From: Gordonia hydrophobica NBRC 16057 | Lineage (GTDB): Bacteria; Actinomycetota; Actinomycetes; Mycobacteriales; Mycobacteriaceae | Length of the DNA stretch: 64,000 bases | Reading direction: 5' to 3' | Assembly (NCBI RefSeq): GCF_001592365.1 | Contig: NZ_BCWU01000001.1 | Location: 248,001-312,000 of the forward strand | Shown: in pieces, positions 17,845 to 28,820 of the stretch | How the letters are laid out: each line of letters opens with the position of its first letter | How positions within the stretch are numbered: position 1 is the stretch's first letter | Program-made: the position numbers and the translations under genes | The notes under the pieces: generated by a model | The model's input: only the letters and a program-made list of their open reading frames with translations | What the model was told of the DNA's origin: nothing | The model's database searches: none

Positions 17845-17920
17845 TCGGTCACTTCGTAGACCTTCAGAACCAATTACGACGCGCCCCTCGCACAGCCTCG
17901 CTGGCGAGGGTTTTTTCTTG
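17828..17920 (+). promoter_or_regulatory. ilvBNC transcription attenuator
   Basis: The terminator is CCCTCGC (17885-17891) paired with GCGAGGG (17904-17910), followed by six T residues. A second perfect 9-bp pairing joins GGCGCGTCG at the end of the leader frame (17828-17836) to CGACGCGCC (17877-17885), touching the first base of the terminator stem. A ribosome stalled at the Leu-Val-Val-Ile codons (17812-17823) would cover the first element, so the two structures can respond to charged-tRNA supply. The exact switch logic is inferred. Confidence 0.8.
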
Positions 17921-18003
17921 CCAGAACCCGGATTCGAAGTCCCCGGGAGCCGTGTGGGGAAGCGCGGACAGACCAGAGAAACAATGATGATGAGGATCGT
18001 GCA

Positions 18004-19902
18004 GTGAGTACTCAACCAGCACGCGGGTCAGGGACCCGACCGCAGTCGCCGTCCACCGAGGGCATGCGCTCGCCGAGCGCCGTGGTGGCGCCCGAGCGAG
18101 TCACCGGCGCCCAGTCTGTGGTCCGTTCGCTCGAGGAGCTTGGCGTCGACGTCGTGTTCGGTATCCCGGGCGGTGCTGTGCTTCCGGTCTACGATCCGCT
18201 CCTCGATTCGCAGAAGGTCCGTCACGTTCTGGTGCGTCATGAGCAGGGCGCGGGACACGCCGCCACCGGGTATGCGCAGGTCGCGGGTCGCGCCGGCGTC
18301 ATGATGGCGACGTCGGGCCCCGGTGCCACGAACCTGGTCACGCCGCTGGCCGACGCGCAGATGGACTCGGTCCCGGTGGTCGCGATCACCGGCCAGGTCG
18401 GTCGCTCGCTGATCGGTACCGACGGATTCCAGGAAGCCGACATCTCCGGAATCACGATGCCGATCACCAAGCATAACTTCCTGGTCAGCAGTGCCGCGGA
18501 CATCCCGCGCATCATCGCCGAGGCGTTCTACATCGCCGAGTCCGGTCGCCCGGGCGCGGTGCTCGTCGACATCCCGAAGGACATTCTGCAGGCGCAGACC
18601 ACGTTCTCGTGGCCGCCGCAGTTCGAGCTGCCCGGCTACCGGCCGACCACCAAGCCGCACGGCAAGCAGATCCGCGAGGCCGCGCGCATGATCGCACAGG
18701 CCCGCAAGCCGGTGCTGTACGTCGGCGGCGGTGTCATCAAGGCGGAGGCGTCCCAGGAACTCCGCGAACTGGCGGAACTGACCGGCATCCCGGTCGTCAC
18801 CACGCTGATGGCACGCGGCGCCTTCCCCGACAGCCACGACCTGCACATGGGCATGCCCGGCATGCACGGCGCCGTCGGTGCGGTCGCGGCGCTGCAGCGC
18901 AGCGACCTGCTGATCACGCTCGGCGCGCGGTTCGACGACCGCGTGACCGGCCAGCTCGACTCGTTCGCACCCGACGCCAAGGTGATCCACGCCGACGTCG
19001 ACCCGGCCGAGATCGGCAAGAACCGCGACGTGGACGTCCCCATCGTCGGCGACGCGAAGGCGGTCATCGCCGACCTCACCGAAGCGATCCGTGCAGACCT
19101 CGCCGCAGGCGGCGCCAAGCCGGACATGGACGAGTGGTGGTCGTACCTGCGCGACATCCGCGACACCTACCCGCTCAGCTACGACAAGCAGTCCGACGGC
19201 TCGCTGTCTCCGGAGTTCGTCATCGCCGAGCTCGGCAAGGCTGCCGGACCGAACGCGGTGTATGTCGCGGGCGTCGGCCAGCATCAGATGTGGGCGGCAC
19301 AGTTCATCAAGTACGAGCACCCGCGCACCTGGCTCAACTCGGGCGGCCTCGGAACCATGGGCTACTCCATCCCCGCGGCGATGGGCGCCAAGGCAGCCGC
19401 TCCGGAGACCGAGGTCTGGGCGGTCGACGGCGACGGTTGCTTCCAGATGACCAACCAGGAGCTGGCCACGTGTGCGATCGAGGGCTTCCCGATCAAGGTC
19501 GCCCTGATCAACAACGGCAACCTGGGCATGGTTCGGCAGTGGCAGACGCTGTTCTACGACGAGCGGTACTCCAACACCGACCTGTCGACCCACTCGCGAA
19601 TGATCCCCGACTTCCTCAAGCTGGCCGAAGCGCTCGGCTGCGTCGCGTTCCGCGTGGAGCGTGAGGAGGATGTGGCGCCCACGATCGCGAAGGCGCGCGA
19701 GATCAACGACCGCCCGGTCCTCATCGACTTCATCGTCGGCAAGGACGCCCAGGTGTGGCCGATGGTCGCCGCGGGCACCGGCAATGACCAGATCATGGCA
19801 GCTCGCGACATCCGCCCGCTGTTCGACGACGACGAAGCAGCCACCAGCCCGGTGGACATCGAACCGGTGCAGGACCGTCTGCAGGAAGGGACCCAGGAAT
19901 GA
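18004..19902 (+). CDS. ilvB: Acetolactate synthase, large (catalytic) subunit
   Basis: A 632-residue thiamine-diphosphate enzyme that makes acetolactate or acetohydroxybutyrate, the first common step of branched-chain amino-acid synthesis. The N-terminal domain carries the catalytic glutamate in [14 protein letters not shown]; the C-terminal ThDP/Mg2+ motif is [19 protein letters not shown] ending INNGN. A 40-residue N-terminal extension rich in Ser and Pro is usual in actinobacteria. GTG start at 18004. Its stop overlaps ilvN by 4 bp. Confidence 0.96.
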   Translation: MSTQPARGSGTRPQSPSTEGMRSPSAVVAPERVTGAQSVVRSLEELGVDVVFGIPGGAVLPVYDPLLDSQKVRHVLVRHEQGAGHAATGYAQVAGRAGVMMATSGPGATNLVTPLADAQMDSVPVVAITGQVGRSLIGTDGFQEADISGITMPITKHNFLVSSAADIPRIIAEAFYIAESGRPGAVLVDIPKDILQAQTTFSWPPQFELPGYRPTTKPHGKQIREAARMIAQARKPVLYVGGGVIKAEASQELRELAELTGIPVVTTLMARGAFPDSHDLHMGMPGMHGAVGAVAALQRSDLLITLGARFDDRVTGQLDSFAPDAKVIHADVDPAEIGKNRDVDVPIVGDAKAVIADLTEAIRADLAAGGAKPDMDEWWSYLRDIRDTYPLSYDKQSDGSLSPEFVIAELGKAAGPNAVYVAGVGQHQMWAAQFIKYEHPRTWLNSGGLGTMGYSIPAAMGAKAAAPETEVWAVDGDGCFQMTNQELATCAIEGFPIKVALINNGNLGMVRQWQTLFYDERYSNTDLSTHSRMIPDFLKLAEALGCVAFRVEREEDVAPTIAKAREINDRPVLIDFIVGKDAQVWPMVAAGTGNDQIMAARDIRPLFDDDEAATSPVDIEPVQDRLQEGTQE

Positions 19903-20399
19903 GCACCCATACGCTGAGCGTTCTCGTCGAGGACCGACCGGGCGTGCTGGCCCGCGTCGCGGGACTGTTCTCGCGCCGCGGATTCAACATCGAGTCCCTC
20001 GCCGTGGGACCGACCGAACTCAAGGGCATCTCTCGGATGACCGTCATCGTGTCGGTGGAGGACTTCCCCCTCGAGCAGGTCACCAAGCAGCTCAACAAGC
20101 TCATCAACGTGATCAAGATCGTGGAGCAGGAGCCGGCGAACTCGGTCTCGCGCGAACTCATCCTGATCAAGATCCGGGCGGACTCCACCAATCGCGCCGA
20201 AGTGATCGACGTCGTGAATCTGTTCCGCGCCAAGGTCGTCGACGTCTCCCCGGAGTCGGTCACGATCGAGGCCACCGGAACGTCCGACAAGCTCGAAGCA
20301 CTGCTGCGCATGCTGGATCCGTACGGCATTCGCGAAATCGCTCAGTCCGGCGGCGTCACCCTCGGCCGCGGACCCAAGAGCATGTCGGCCAACCGCTGA
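19899..20399 (+). CDS. ilvN: Acetolactate synthase, small (regulatory) subunit
   Basis: A 166-residue regulatory subunit with an N-terminal ACT domain ([23 protein letters not shown], binding valine for feedback inhibition) and a C-terminal ALS_ss domain ([21 protein letters not shown]). It activates and regulates IlvB. ATG overlaps the ilvB stop in ATGA, indicating coupled translation and fixed stoichiometry. Confidence 0.96.
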   Translation: MSTHTLSVLVEDRPGVLARVAGLFSRRGFNIESLAVGPTELKGISRMTVIVSVEDFPLEQVTKQLNKLINVIKIVEQEPANSVSRELILIKIRADSTNRAEVIDVVNLFRAKVVDVSPESVTIEATGTSDKLEALLRMLDPYGIREIAQSGGVTLGRGPKSMSANR

Positions 20400-20491
20400 C
20401 GTGCGCTGTGTCGTCGCACCGGGGACCCCGGCCGCGGCGACGGTCACACCGACGCGATTCAATAGACACGACACACAAACAATGAAGCTAG

Positions 20492-21526
<1,035 letters not shown>

Positions 21527-21542
21527 GCCTCCGCTGCAAACC

Positions 21543-21574
21543 GCGACCCCGCGCCCGCTTGGGTGCGGGGTCGC
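21543..21574 (+). terminator. ilvC terminator
   Basis: A perfect 10-bp stem, GCGACCCCGC against GCGGGGTCGC, with a 12-nt loop, 16 nt after the ilvC stop. There is no U tract, so it may be a weak or L-shaped actinobacterial terminator. Confidence 0.6.
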
Positions 21575-21597
21575 GTGCGTTGGTCGCCTCCCGGACG

Positions 21598-21660
21598 CCC
21601 GCGTCTCCCGACGACGCTTGCGTCGTCCAGGACGACGCACCTGTCGCCGGGAGACGCGGG
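21598..21660. repeat. Nested inverted repeat in ilvC-SRPBCC spacer
   Basis: Outer perfect 13-bp arms, CCCGCGTCTCCCG (21598-21610) and CGGGAGACGCGGG (21648-21660), enclose ACGACGC, GCGTCGT and a second ACGACGC. The middle GCGTCGT can pair with either flanking ACGACGC, giving two exclusive inner hairpins. It has no U tract and ends about 70 nt before the next start codon. Confidence 0.75.
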
Positions 21661-21733
21661 AGGTATTGCCGCCCGCTACGATTCTGCGCAATGCGCCGCG
21701 GACGGTCCGCGGTCGCGACGAGGGGAGTGTCGG

Positions 21734-22174
21734 ATGGGCGAAGTGCGCCACGAAGCAGTGATCAAGGCCGCGCGCGAGAAGGTCTTCGCGTACGTGGACG
21801 ACTATCGGAACGTGCCCGACTACATGTTCGGCGTGGGTCGGTTCACTCCGACCACCGAGATCGATCACGGACTGGACTCGGTCTTCGAGACGGCGATCAA
21901 GGTGGGGCCGAAGGAGTTGACGTCCACGGTGCGCTGCACCGACTGGGTGGAGGGCGAACTCATCAAGCTCGAATCCATCAAGGGCTTCGGCGCGGACACG
22001 CAGTGGTCGTTCGCCGACGGTGAGGAACCCGGCACCACCGTGCTCTCCGTGGTGTTCGGTTACACGCTGCCGGGCGGGCTCACCGGGAAGGTGCTCGGCG
22101 GCCTGATCGGTCCGTTCGCCGAGCAGGGCGTCAAATACACCGAAGGCAAGATCCGCGACGCCGTCGAGGGCTGA
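21734..22174 (+). CDS. SRPBCC-family protein (polyketide cyclase/START fold)
   Basis: A 146-residue protein of the helix-grip SRPBCC superfamily, starting MGEVRHEAVIKAAREKVFAYVDDYRN, the standard first beta strand and helix. The remaining strands run through SVFETAIKVG and TTVLSVVFGYTLPGG to a long C-terminal helix with LIGPFAEQGVKYTEGKI. Members bind small hydrophobic ligands; the ligand is unknown. ATG at 21734 has a GAGGGGAG site upstream. Single gene bounded by hairpins on both sides. Confidence 0.82.
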   Translation: MGEVRHEAVIKAAREKVFAYVDDYRNVPDYMFGVGRFTPTTEIDHGLDSVFETAIKVGPKELTSTVRCTDWVEGELIKLESIKGFGADTQWSFADGEEPGTTVLSVVFGYTLPGGLTGKVLGGLIGPFAEQGVKYTEGKIRDAVEG

Positions 22175-22200
22175 CCGTCGCACCCGCCGGACAGCAACGA

Positions 22201-22232
22201 AGCGGGCCCCGAGACGGATCTCGGGGCCCGCT
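22201..22232. terminator. Bidirectional terminator
   Basis: A perfect 14-bp stem (22201-22214 with 22219-22232) and a CGGA loop, between the convergent SRPBCC and protease genes; TT follows on the plus strand. Confidence 0.88.
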
Positions 22233-22246
22233 TGGTCTACCAGGGG

Positions 22247-22912
22247 CTACACCGGCTTGAAGTCGCCGTAGCCGACCTTGGTGAGACGATTCAGAATCGT
22301 CCGTGCGTTGGTGCCGGTCTCCGGTCCGAGGCAGGAGACGAAGTAGTACGCGTTCACCATGCCCACCAGTTGGTCGCCCACGACCACCGGGCTGCCCGAG
22401 TCGCCTTCGACGACGCAGACCTGACTGAAGTGCGCTGAGCTGTCCGAGAACCAGGTCACGCCGCAGGTCTTGCCCGTGGTGCGGCCGGTCTTGCACAGGA
22501 CCGTCGGGAACTGGATCGGGGTGGTGTTGATCTTGCGGATGGTGACGCCGCGAACGGTGCGCAGCGGTGCGACGTTCGAGTTCAATTTGATGACGGCGAT
22601 GTCGATGTCTGACGCGGAGTACACGATCTTGCCGATCTTTCCGCGGTTCTGGAACGACTCCGACAGGACGTCCTGTCCAGCCTTGCCGCAGTGTCCGGCG
22701 GTGACGGCGATCAACTCGCCCGCGTGCTTGCCCGACTTCGGCCGACCCACGGTCGTCACGGTGCACGCCGCTGCCTTGTTTCCGCCCTGGAGGACCAGGA
22801 TTCCGGATCCGCCACCCAGCGGAACCTTGGGGGCTGCGTCGGCGATACCCACTCCGACCAGCGATAACAGGCCGGCCGCGATCACCGCGATCAGCACCGT
22901 CAACTTCTTCAT
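22247..22912 (-). CDS. Secreted trypsin-like serine protease (S1 family)
   Basis: A 221-residue exported protease. A Sec signal peptide (MKKLTVLIAVIAAGLLSLVG, cleavage near ADAAP) precedes a chymotrypsin-fold domain with an intact triad: His74 in VTAGHCG, Asp104 in SDIDIAVI and Ser172 in EGDSGSPVV. Six cysteines could form three disulfides. There is almost no room for a pro-region, unlike alpha-lytic-type proteases. The second ATG (22912) is used because the GGAG site is 6 nt from it but touches the first ATG at 22918. Confidence 0.9.
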   Translation of the reverse strand: MKKLTVLIAVIAAGLLSLVGVGIADAAPKVPLGGGSGILVLQGGNKAAACTVTTVGRPKSGKHAGELIAVTAGHCGKAGQDVLSESFQNRGKIGKIVYSASDIDIAVIKLNSNVAPLRTVRGVTIRKINTTPIQFPTVLCKTGRTTGKTCGVTWFSDSSAHFSQVCVVEGDSGSPVVVGDQLVGMVNAYYFVSCLGPETGTNARTILNRLTKVGYGDFKPV

Positions 22913-23203
22913 GTGCATCTCCGCTCAGTTCTTCTCTTCGGCCGCGCGCGCAAGTGCAGCGACGTGCTCACCCTAATGGCCTCGTGCTCAACGCCCCAAC
23001 TGTCGACCGTGACTCACAGCCAGTTGTGACGGAATCGAGACGGCTCAGTGCGACGACCCCAGCAATCTACCCTGCCCGAGTGTCAGCCACCACAGTGATG
23101 CCAGCCCGGCTGCGCCGGACGCACCTCGGCGCACTACCATTGCCTTGCAAGTCTTGGGTGCCGGACCTGGCACTCTCCACCGGAAGAACCTTGGAGATTC
23201 TCA

Positions 23204-24799
23204 GTGACCGAAAGCGGCCGCCCCGTCGTCCTCATTGCCGACAAACTCGCCCCGTCGACCGTCGAAGCACTCGGCTCCGACGTCGAAGTCCGGTGGGTGG
23301 ACGGCCCCGACCGCCCGAAGCTGCTCGAAGCCGTGGTCGACGCCGACGCGATCCTCGTACGCTCGGCCACCACGGTCGACGCCGAGGTCCTCGACGCGGG
23401 CGCGAACCTGAAGATCATCGCTCGCGCGGGCGTCGGTCTGGACAACGTCGATGTGCCCGCAGCCACCGAGCGCGGCGTGATGGTGGTCAATGCACCGACG
23501 TCGAACATCCACTCGGCCGCTGAGCACGCGATCGCGCTGCTGATGTCGACCGCCCGCCAGGTCCCGGCCGCCGACGCAACGCTCAAGGATCACACCTGGA
23601 AGCGCTCGTCGTTCTCCGGCGTCGAGCTGTTCGACAAGACCGTCGGCGTCATCGGGCTGGGCCGCATCGGTCAGCTGGTGGCGCAGCGCCTGTCGGCCTT
23701 CGAGGCCAAGATCGTCGCGTACGACCCCTACGCGTCAGCCGCTCGCGCTGCGCAGCTCGGCATCGAGCTCGTCACCCTCGACGAGCTGCTGGAGCGTGCG
23801 GACTTCATCACCATTCACCTGCCGAAGACCAAGGAGACCGCCGGTCTCATCGGTGCCGAGCAGCTCGCCAAGGTCAAGGACGGCGTCATCATCGTCAACG
23901 CCGCTCGCGGCGGGCTGATCGACGAGCAGGCGCTTGCCGACGCCATCACGTCGGGCAAGGTTCGCGGTGCGGGCCTGGACGTCTTCGACTCCGAGCCCTG
24001 CACCGATTCGCCGCTGTTCGAGCTCGACCAGGTGGTCGTGACCCCGCACCTCGGCGCCTCGACCGCCGAAGCGCAGGACCGGGCCGGCACCGACGTCGCC
24101 GCCAGCGTCAAGCTGGCCCTCGCGGGCCACTTCGTCCCCGACGCCGTCAACATCACCGGCGGCCCCGTCGACGACGAGGTGGCGCCGTGGCTGGAGCTCG
24201 CCCGCAAGCTCGGCGTCCTCGCGGGCGTCGTCGCCGACGGCATGCCCACCCACCTGACCGTCGAGGTCCGCGGCGAGCTGACCGCGAACCCGGTCGACGT
24301 CCTCGGCCTGTCGGCGCTGCGCGGCCTGTTCTCGGCCGTCGTCGACGAGCCGATCACCTTCGTCAACGCTCCGGCCGTCGCCGGTGAGCGCGGCGTGAGC
24401 CACGAGGTCGTCACCGAGTCCGAGAGCCCGAACCACCGCAGTCAGGTCGATGTCCGCGCCGTGTTCGGCGACGGCAGCGTCGTCAATGTCGCGGGCACCC
24501 TGACCGGGCCCAAGCAGGTTCAGAAGATCGTCAACATCAACGGCCGCAACTTCGACCTCCGCGCCGAAGGCCGCAACCTGCTGGTCAGCTACGCCGACCA
24601 GCCCGGCTCGCTCGGCAAGATCGGCACCGTGCTCGGCAACGCGGACGTCGACATCGTCGCCGCGGCCCTGGCCCAGGACGTCGACGGCGAGGGCGCCACC
24701 ATGATCCTGCGCCTGAACCGGGAACTCGAGGACGCGGTCGTCGAGGCCGTGCGCGAGTCGGTCTCGGCCACCAACATCAAGCAGGTCGATCTGTCGTGA
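23204..24799 (+). CDS. serA: D-3-phosphoglycerate dehydrogenase, long form
   Basis: A 531-residue enzyme for the first step of serine synthesis. The N-terminal catalytic half has the Rossmann motif [13 protein letters not shown], the catalytic Arg in [10 protein letters not shown] and the His in [12 protein letters not shown]. The C-terminal half holds the allosteric substrate-binding (ASB) domain and an ACT domain ([23 protein letters not shown]) that binds serine, the type I layout found in mycobacteria. Starts with GTG, with GGAG 7 nt upstream. Overlaps leuB by 4 bp. Confidence 0.96.
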   Translation: MTESGRPVVLIADKLAPSTVEALGSDVEVRWVDGPDRPKLLEAVVDADAILVRSATTVDAEVLDAGANLKIIARAGVGLDNVDVPAATERGVMVVNAPTSNIHSAAEHAIALLMSTARQVPAADATLKDHTWKRSSFSGVELFDKTVGVIGLGRIGQLVAQRLSAFEAKIVAYDPYASAARAAQLGIELVTLDELLERADFITIHLPKTKETAGLIGAEQLAKVKDGVIIVNAARGGLIDEQALADAITSGKVRGAGLDVFDSEPCTDSPLFELDQVVVTPHLGASTAEAQDRAGTDVAASVKLALAGHFVPDAVNITGGPVDDEVAPWLELARKLGVLAGVVADGMPTHLTVEVRGELTANPVDVLGLSALRGLFSAVVDEPITFVNAPAVAGERGVSHEVVTESESPNHRSQVDVRAVFGDGSVVNVAGTLTGPKQVQKIVNINGRNFDLRAEGRNLLVSYADQPGSLGKIGTVLGNADVDIVAAALAQDVDGEGATMILRLNRELEDAVVEAVRESVSATNIKQVDLS

Positions 24800-25824
24800 G
24801 TGCCGCCAAGCCCATCAAGCTCGCCGTGATTCCGGGCGACGGAATCGGACCCGAGGTCGTCGAGCAGGCACTGCGCGTGGTGCGCAAACTGCACCCCGAC
24901 GTCGAGACCACCGAGTACGATTTCGGCGCCCGCCGCTACCACGCCACCGGCGAGCTGCTCACCGACGCCGACATCGCGTCGCTGCGCGAGCACGACGCGA
25001 TCCTCCTCGGCGCGATCGGCGATCCGTCGGTGCCGTCGGGCACGCTGGAGCGCGGCTTCCTGCTGAAGATGCGCTTCATCCTCGACCACCACGTGAACCT
25101 GCGGCCGTCGATCCTCTTCGACGGCGTCGAGTCGCCGCTCGCCGGCAATCCGAAGATCGATTTCGTCGTGGTCCGCGAGGGCACCGAGGGGCCGTACACC
25201 GGCAACGGCGGCGCCATTCGCGTGGGCACGCCGCAGGAGGTGGCGACCGAGGTCAGCGTCAACACCCGGTTCGGGATCGAGCGGGTGATCCGCGATGCAT
25301 TCGCGCGCGCCCAGTCCCGCAGCAAGAAGCTGACGCTGGTTCACAAGAACAACGTCCTCACCTTCGCCGGCAGCATGTGGACGCGGGCGGTCGAGGAGAT
25401 CGGCACGGAGTTCCCGGACGTGGTCACCGACTACCTGCACGTGGACGCGGCCACCATCTTCATGGTCACCGACCCGGGCCGTTTCGACGTGATCGTCACC
25501 GACAACCTGTTCGGCGACATCATCACCGACCTCGCGGCCGCGGTGTCGGGAGGCATCGGGCTGGCGGCGTCGGGCAACATCGACGCCACCCGCGCCAACC
25601 CGTCGATGTTCGAGCCGGTTCACGGCAGCGCCCCGGACATCGCAGGGCAGAACATCGCCGATCCGACGGCGGCGATCCTGTCGGTCAGCCTGCTGCTGCG
25701 TCATCTGGGCGACGACGAGGGCGCCGACCGGGTGGCCAAGGCCGTGGCCCAGTCCGTCGCCCAGCGCGGCGACACGCGCGGTTCCACCACCGAGGTGGGC
25801 GAGGAGATCCTCGCGCTGGTCTGA
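24796..25824 (+). CDS. leuB: 3-isopropylmalate dehydrogenase
   Basis: A 342-residue NAD-dependent decarboxylating dehydrogenase of leucine synthesis. The N-terminal [13 protein letters not shown], the catalytic segment [14 protein letters not shown] and the NAD region [22 protein letters not shown] are diagnostic. GTG start overlapping the serA stop (GTGA), so serA and leuB form one operon, as in mycobacteria. The other leucine genes leuCD are 8.6 kb downstream. Confidence 0.95.
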   Translation: MSAAKPIKLAVIPGDGIGPEVVEQALRVVRKLHPDVETTEYDFGARRYHATGELLTDADIASLREHDAILLGAIGDPSVPSGTLERGFLLKMRFILDHHVNLRPSILFDGVESPLAGNPKIDFVVVREGTEGPYTGNGGAIRVGTPQEVATEVSVNTRFGIERVIRDAFARAQSRSKKLTLVHKNNVLTFAGSMWTRAVEEIGTEFPDVVTDYLHVDAATIFMVTDPGRFDVIVTDNLFGDIITDLAAAVSGGIGLAASGNIDATRANPSMFEPVHGSAPDIAGQNIADPTAAILSVSLLLRHLGDDEGADRVAKAVAQSVAQRGDTRGSTTEVGEEILALV

Positions 25825-25840
25825 GCGCACCGATTCGCCA

Positions 25841-25876
25841 CGGAGGGCCCGCACCGATTCCGGTGCGGGCCCTCCG
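25841..25876. terminator. Bidirectional terminator between leuB and MFS gene
   Basis: A perfect 16-bp GC-rich stem (25841-25856 with 25861-25876) and an ATTC loop lie between two convergent genes. Confidence 0.88.
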
Positions 25877-25898
25877 CGGCGTCAGGCGTCGAATCGCG

Positions 25899-27110
25899 TC
25901 ATGTCACCGACTCCTCGGTCGCCGGGTGATCCTTCGGCACCAACGGGATCGCCAGCAGCGGTGCCAGTGCCGAGGCCGCGAATGCCGCCGGGTAGCCCGC
26001 GAACTCGATGAGTGCACCGAACACCGGGGTGCTGGCTGCGGTCGTGATGTACTGCGAGGTGTTCTGCACGCCCAGGGCACGGCCGCTCCACGACGAGCCG
26101 GCGAATTCGGCGATGGCGGTGAATGCGAGGCCGTTGTCGGCGACGGCACTCACGGTCGCGACGACCATGATCGCGGCCGCGAGGGGAGATCCCAGCCAGT
26201 CGGTCAGGGCCAGGAGTCCGGTTCCGGCCGCGGCGGCGATCGCGATGCCCCGGATCGGTCGCATCCGCGAACCGACGACGTCCGAGATGCGCCCGGCGAC
26301 GATCCGGCCCAGCGCACCGATCACCTGCGTCACGGTCACCAGGACGCCTGCGCTCAGCGGCGACCATCCGTGACCGACGATCAACCACGCGGGCACGAAC
26401 GTCCACAGCATGGACTGCGGAATCACCAGCAGCACGCTCACGGCGTGCACGCGCTGCAGGAATGACGCCCTCCGGTACGGGTTGGCGGCGCGTCCCGTCG
26501 CGGCACCGCGCTGAATCGGCGGGTCGATGACTCCGACCAGCACCGCGAGCAGACCGACCGCCGTCACCGCCACGGGCACCGCGAATGCCGCGGTGAGGCC
26601 GGAGCGGTCCGCCAGGACGGGCATGGTGAGCGCGCAGACGGCCACGCCGAGCGGCTGCGCCATCTGCCGGATGCCCATCGCCGTGCCGCGCTGGCGGGCG
26701 GGGAACCAGCCGACGACGATCCGCCCGCTCGCGCCGTTCGCCGCACCGGAGCCCAGCCCGCCGACCAGGAGTCCCGCCGCGAGGACGGTGAAACTCGCGC
26801 CGTGTGCGGAGGCGACCATCGTCGCGATGGTGCCGGCGAGAGTGATGAGCAGCGAGACCGACAGGACCCGACGTTCGCCGAACCGGTCCAGGGCCGCACC
26901 CCAGGCGATGATCGTGAGCGTCAACCCGATGGTGGGGATCGCGGCGAGGGTCGCCGCCGAGGAGAGCGACAGTCCGTGCGCGCGATGCAGTTCCGGGATC
27001 ACGTACGCCACGCCGGCGGTCGCGCAGGTCGTCGTCATGGCGGCCACCAGCGAGCAGACGAGCATCGACCAGCGCCGGACGTTCGAGATCTCGACGGAGT
27101 GATCGGGCAT
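25899..27110 (-). CDS. MFS transporter
   Basis: A 403-residue major facilitator with 12 predicted membrane helices. The loop 2-3 motif is WGAALDRFGERRVL, a GxxxDRxGxR variant, and the helix 4 region shows ARQRGTAMGIRQMAQPLGVAV as in drug or metabolite transporters. Substrate unknown; the position matches M. tuberculosis Rv2994. It is divergent from the FAH gene and its promoter carries an inverted repeat. Start ATG at 27110 with AGGAGGA just upstream. Confidence 0.87.
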   Translation of the reverse strand: MPDHSVEISNVRRWSMLVCSLVAAMTTTCATAGVAYVIPELHRAHGLSLSSAATLAAIPTIGLTLTIIAWGAALDRFGERRVLSVSLLITLAGTIATMVASAHGASFTVLAAGLLVGGLGSGAANGASGRIVVGWFPARQRGTAMGIRQMAQPLGVAVCALTMPVLADRSGLTAAFAVPVAVTAVGLLAVLVGVIDPPIQRGAATGRAANPYRRASFLQRVHAVSVLLVIPQSMLWTFVPAWLIVGHGWSPLSAGVLVTVTQVIGALGRIVAGRISDVVGSRMRPIRGIAIAAAAGTGLLALTDWLGSPLAAAIMVVATVSAVADNGLAFTAIAEFAGSSWSGRALGVQNTSQYITTAASTPVFGALIEFAGYPAAFAASALAPLLAIPLVPKDHPATEESVT

Positions 27111-27161
27111 CGTTCCTCCTGTGCGCGGGTGGTGAGCCGCGGAGCTGCATCCGTCCCAAAT

Positions 27162-27186
27162 ACTGATATTTCAGTTTCATAGTATA
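27162..27186 (-). promoter_or_regulatory. MFS promoter and candidate operator
   Basis: On the minus strand TATACT (27181-27186) is a good -10. Directly after it, across the expected transcription start, lies ACTGAAATATCAGT (27162-27175) with ACTGA/TCAGT arms, a likely repressor site. No regulator gene is adjacent. Confidence 0.45.
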
Positions 27187-27206
27187 GAACTGTCGTCGAT
27201 GTGCGT

Positions 27207-27212
27207 TAGCCT
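27207..27212 (+). promoter_or_regulatory. -10 hexamer of the FAH gene, probable leaderless start
   Basis: TAGCCT is 7 nt before the ATG at 27220; the intervening GGAG is too close to act as a normal ribosome site. Confidence 0.4.
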
Positions 27213-27219
27213 GGAGTCC

Positions 27220-27990
27220 ATGAAATTGGGTCGTGTAGCCAGTCCAGATGGCGTCGCTTTCGTCGCCATCGAAGGAGAAGCGGGGCAGGAGGTCGCCCGC
27301 GAAATCGCCGAGCATCCGTTCGGCACCCCGACGTTCACCGGACGCACGTGGACGCTGTCCGAGACGCGCCTGTTGGCGCCGATTCTCGCCACCAAGATCA
27401 TCGCGATCGGCAAGAACTACGCGGCGCACGCCGCGGAGATGGGCGGCGAGGCGCCCGAGGATCCGGTGATCTTCATGAAGCCGAACACGTCGATCATCGG
27501 TCCCGAGGCGCCGATCGTGCGTCCGCCGTCGTCCGAGCGCGTCGACTACGAGGGCGAGCTCGCGGTCGTCATCGGCCGTCCGTGCAAGGACGTGCCCGCG
27601 GCCAAGGCCAAGGACGTCATCCTCGGGTACACCGTCGCCAACGACGTCACCGCGCGGGACCAGCAGAAGTACGACGGCCAGTGGACTCGCGGCAAGGGCT
27701 ATGACACGTTCTGTCCGCTCGGACCGTGGATCGTCACCGACCTCGATCCGGCCGACATCGCGATCCGCACCGAACTCGACGGCGAGACCAAGCAGTCCAG
27801 CCGCACCTCGCTGATGCTGCACAGCGTCGGTGACATCATTGAGTGGGTCTCGCGCGTCATGACGCTCCTGCCGGGCGACGTCATCCTCACCGGCACGCCC
27901 GAAGGCGTCGGCCCGATGGCCGACGGGCAGCGGGTCTCCGTGACGGTCGACGGCATCGGTACGCTCAGCAACCCGGTGGTGAACAAGTGA
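27220..27990 (+). CDS. Fumarylacetoacetate hydrolase-family protein
   Basis: A 256-residue FAH-fold enzyme. The metal-binding motifs IGKNYAAHAAEMGG, VDYEGELAVVIG (two acidic ligands) and YTVANDVTARDQQ are intact, as is the C-terminal ITGTPEGVGPM-like ILTGTPEGVGPM. Family members are acylpyruvate hydrolases, oxaloacetate decarboxylases or 2-hydroxyhepta-2,4-diene-1,7-dioate isomerases; the sequence does not decide. Context matches Rv2993c. ATG at 27220 chosen over 27199 because of the -10 hexamer placement. Overlaps the next gene by 4 bp. Confidence 0.9.
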   Translation: MKLGRVASPDGVAFVAIEGEAGQEVAREIAEHPFGTPTFTGRTWTLSETRLLAPILATKIIAIGKNYAAHAAEMGGEAPEDPVIFMKPNTSIIGPEAPIVRPPSSERVDYEGELAVVIGRPCKDVPAAKAKDVILGYTVANDVTARDQQKYDGQWTRGKGYDTFCPLGPWIVTDLDPADIAIRTELDGETKQSSRTSLMLHSVGDIIEWVSRVMTLLPGDVILTGTPEGVGPMADGQRVSVTVDGIGTLSNPVVNK

Positions 27991-28820
27991 GCCGCCCGAC
28001 GGTCGCGCGACCGCAGACGATTCGGCTCAACGGCATCACCCTGTCGTACACCGACGCGGGTTCCGGCCCGCTGATCGTGATGGTGATGGGCACCGGCAGT
28101 CCCGGGCGCGTGTGGCACGCGCATCAGCAGCCCGCGCTCATCAAGGCCGGTTACCGCGTCGTCACCTTCGACAACCGGGGCATCGCGCCGTCGAGCGAAT
28201 GCAGTGGGGGATTCACCCTCTCCGACATGGTGGCCGACACCGCTGCGCTCATCGAGCACCTCGGCGGCCCCGCGCTGGTGGTCGGCACGTCGCTGGGCGC
28301 CCGCATCACGCAGGAGCTGGCGCTCGCGCGGCCCGATCTGGTGACCGCTGCCGTCATGCTCGCCACCTACGGGCGTCCGACGCCGATGCTCGAGGCGGTC
28401 TCGGCGGGGGAGCGGGAGCTGTTCGACAAGAACATCACGCTGCCGGAGTCGTACCACGCGGCGCTGACGGCGCACCTGAATCTGTCACCGCACACGCTCG
28501 CCGACGACCGGTCGGCCCGCGACTGGCTCGACATCATCGGCTTCAGCGGACAGACGCGCTCGGCGGGAGTGCGCGCGCAGCTGGCGTTGCACGACCGCGA
28601 GCAGAACCGGCTCGCCGCCTACCGCGGCATCACCGCGCCGTGCCTGGTGGTCGGGTTCGCCGACGATCGCACCCTCCCCGCATACCTGGCCAAGGAGGTC
28701 GCCGACGCGATCCCGAGCGCCGAGTACCGGGTCGTCGAGCGTGCCGGGCACTACGGGTACATCGAGCAGCCCGACGAGGTCAACACGACGATCGTGGACT
28801 TCCTCGACCGTTATCGCTGA
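27987..28820 (+). CDS. Alpha/beta-hydrolase
   Basis: A 277-residue alpha/beta-hydrolase. The nucleophile elbow is VVGTSLGARITQE (Ser in GTSLG), the acid is likely the Asp in VGFADDRTLPAYLA and the catalytic His is in ERAGHYGYIEQP. The oxyanion-hole region differs from the usual HG dipeptide (MVMGTGSPGRVW). It starts with GTG overlapping the FAH stop, so the pair probably act in one catabolic step series. Substrate unknown. Convergent with the DUF1648 gene, overlapping by 10 bp. Confidence 0.88.
   Translation: MSRPTVARPQTIRLNGITLSYTDAGSGPLIVMVMGTGSPGRVWHAHQQPALIKAGYRVVTFDNRGIAPSSECSGGFTLSDMVADTAALIEHLGGPALVVGTSLGARITQELALARPDLVTAAVMLATYGRPTPMLEAVSAGERELFDKNITLPESYHAALTAHLNLSPHTLADDRSARDWLDIIGFSGQTRSAGVRAQLALHDREQNRLAAYRGITAPCLVVGFADDRTLPAYLAKEVADAIPSAEYRVVERAGHYGYIEQPDEVNTTIVDFLDRYR

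Noticed and set aside
17845..17884. T-box riboswitch before ilvB
   Set aside because: No T-box sequence or specifier stem is visible, and the leader peptide with terminator explains the region.
23014..23029. TCACA-N6-TGTGA repeat upstream of serA as a possible CRP/Crp-like site
   Set aside because: The arms are in the opposite order to the TGTGA-N6-TCACA consensus, so it is not a standard CRP site; it may be chance.
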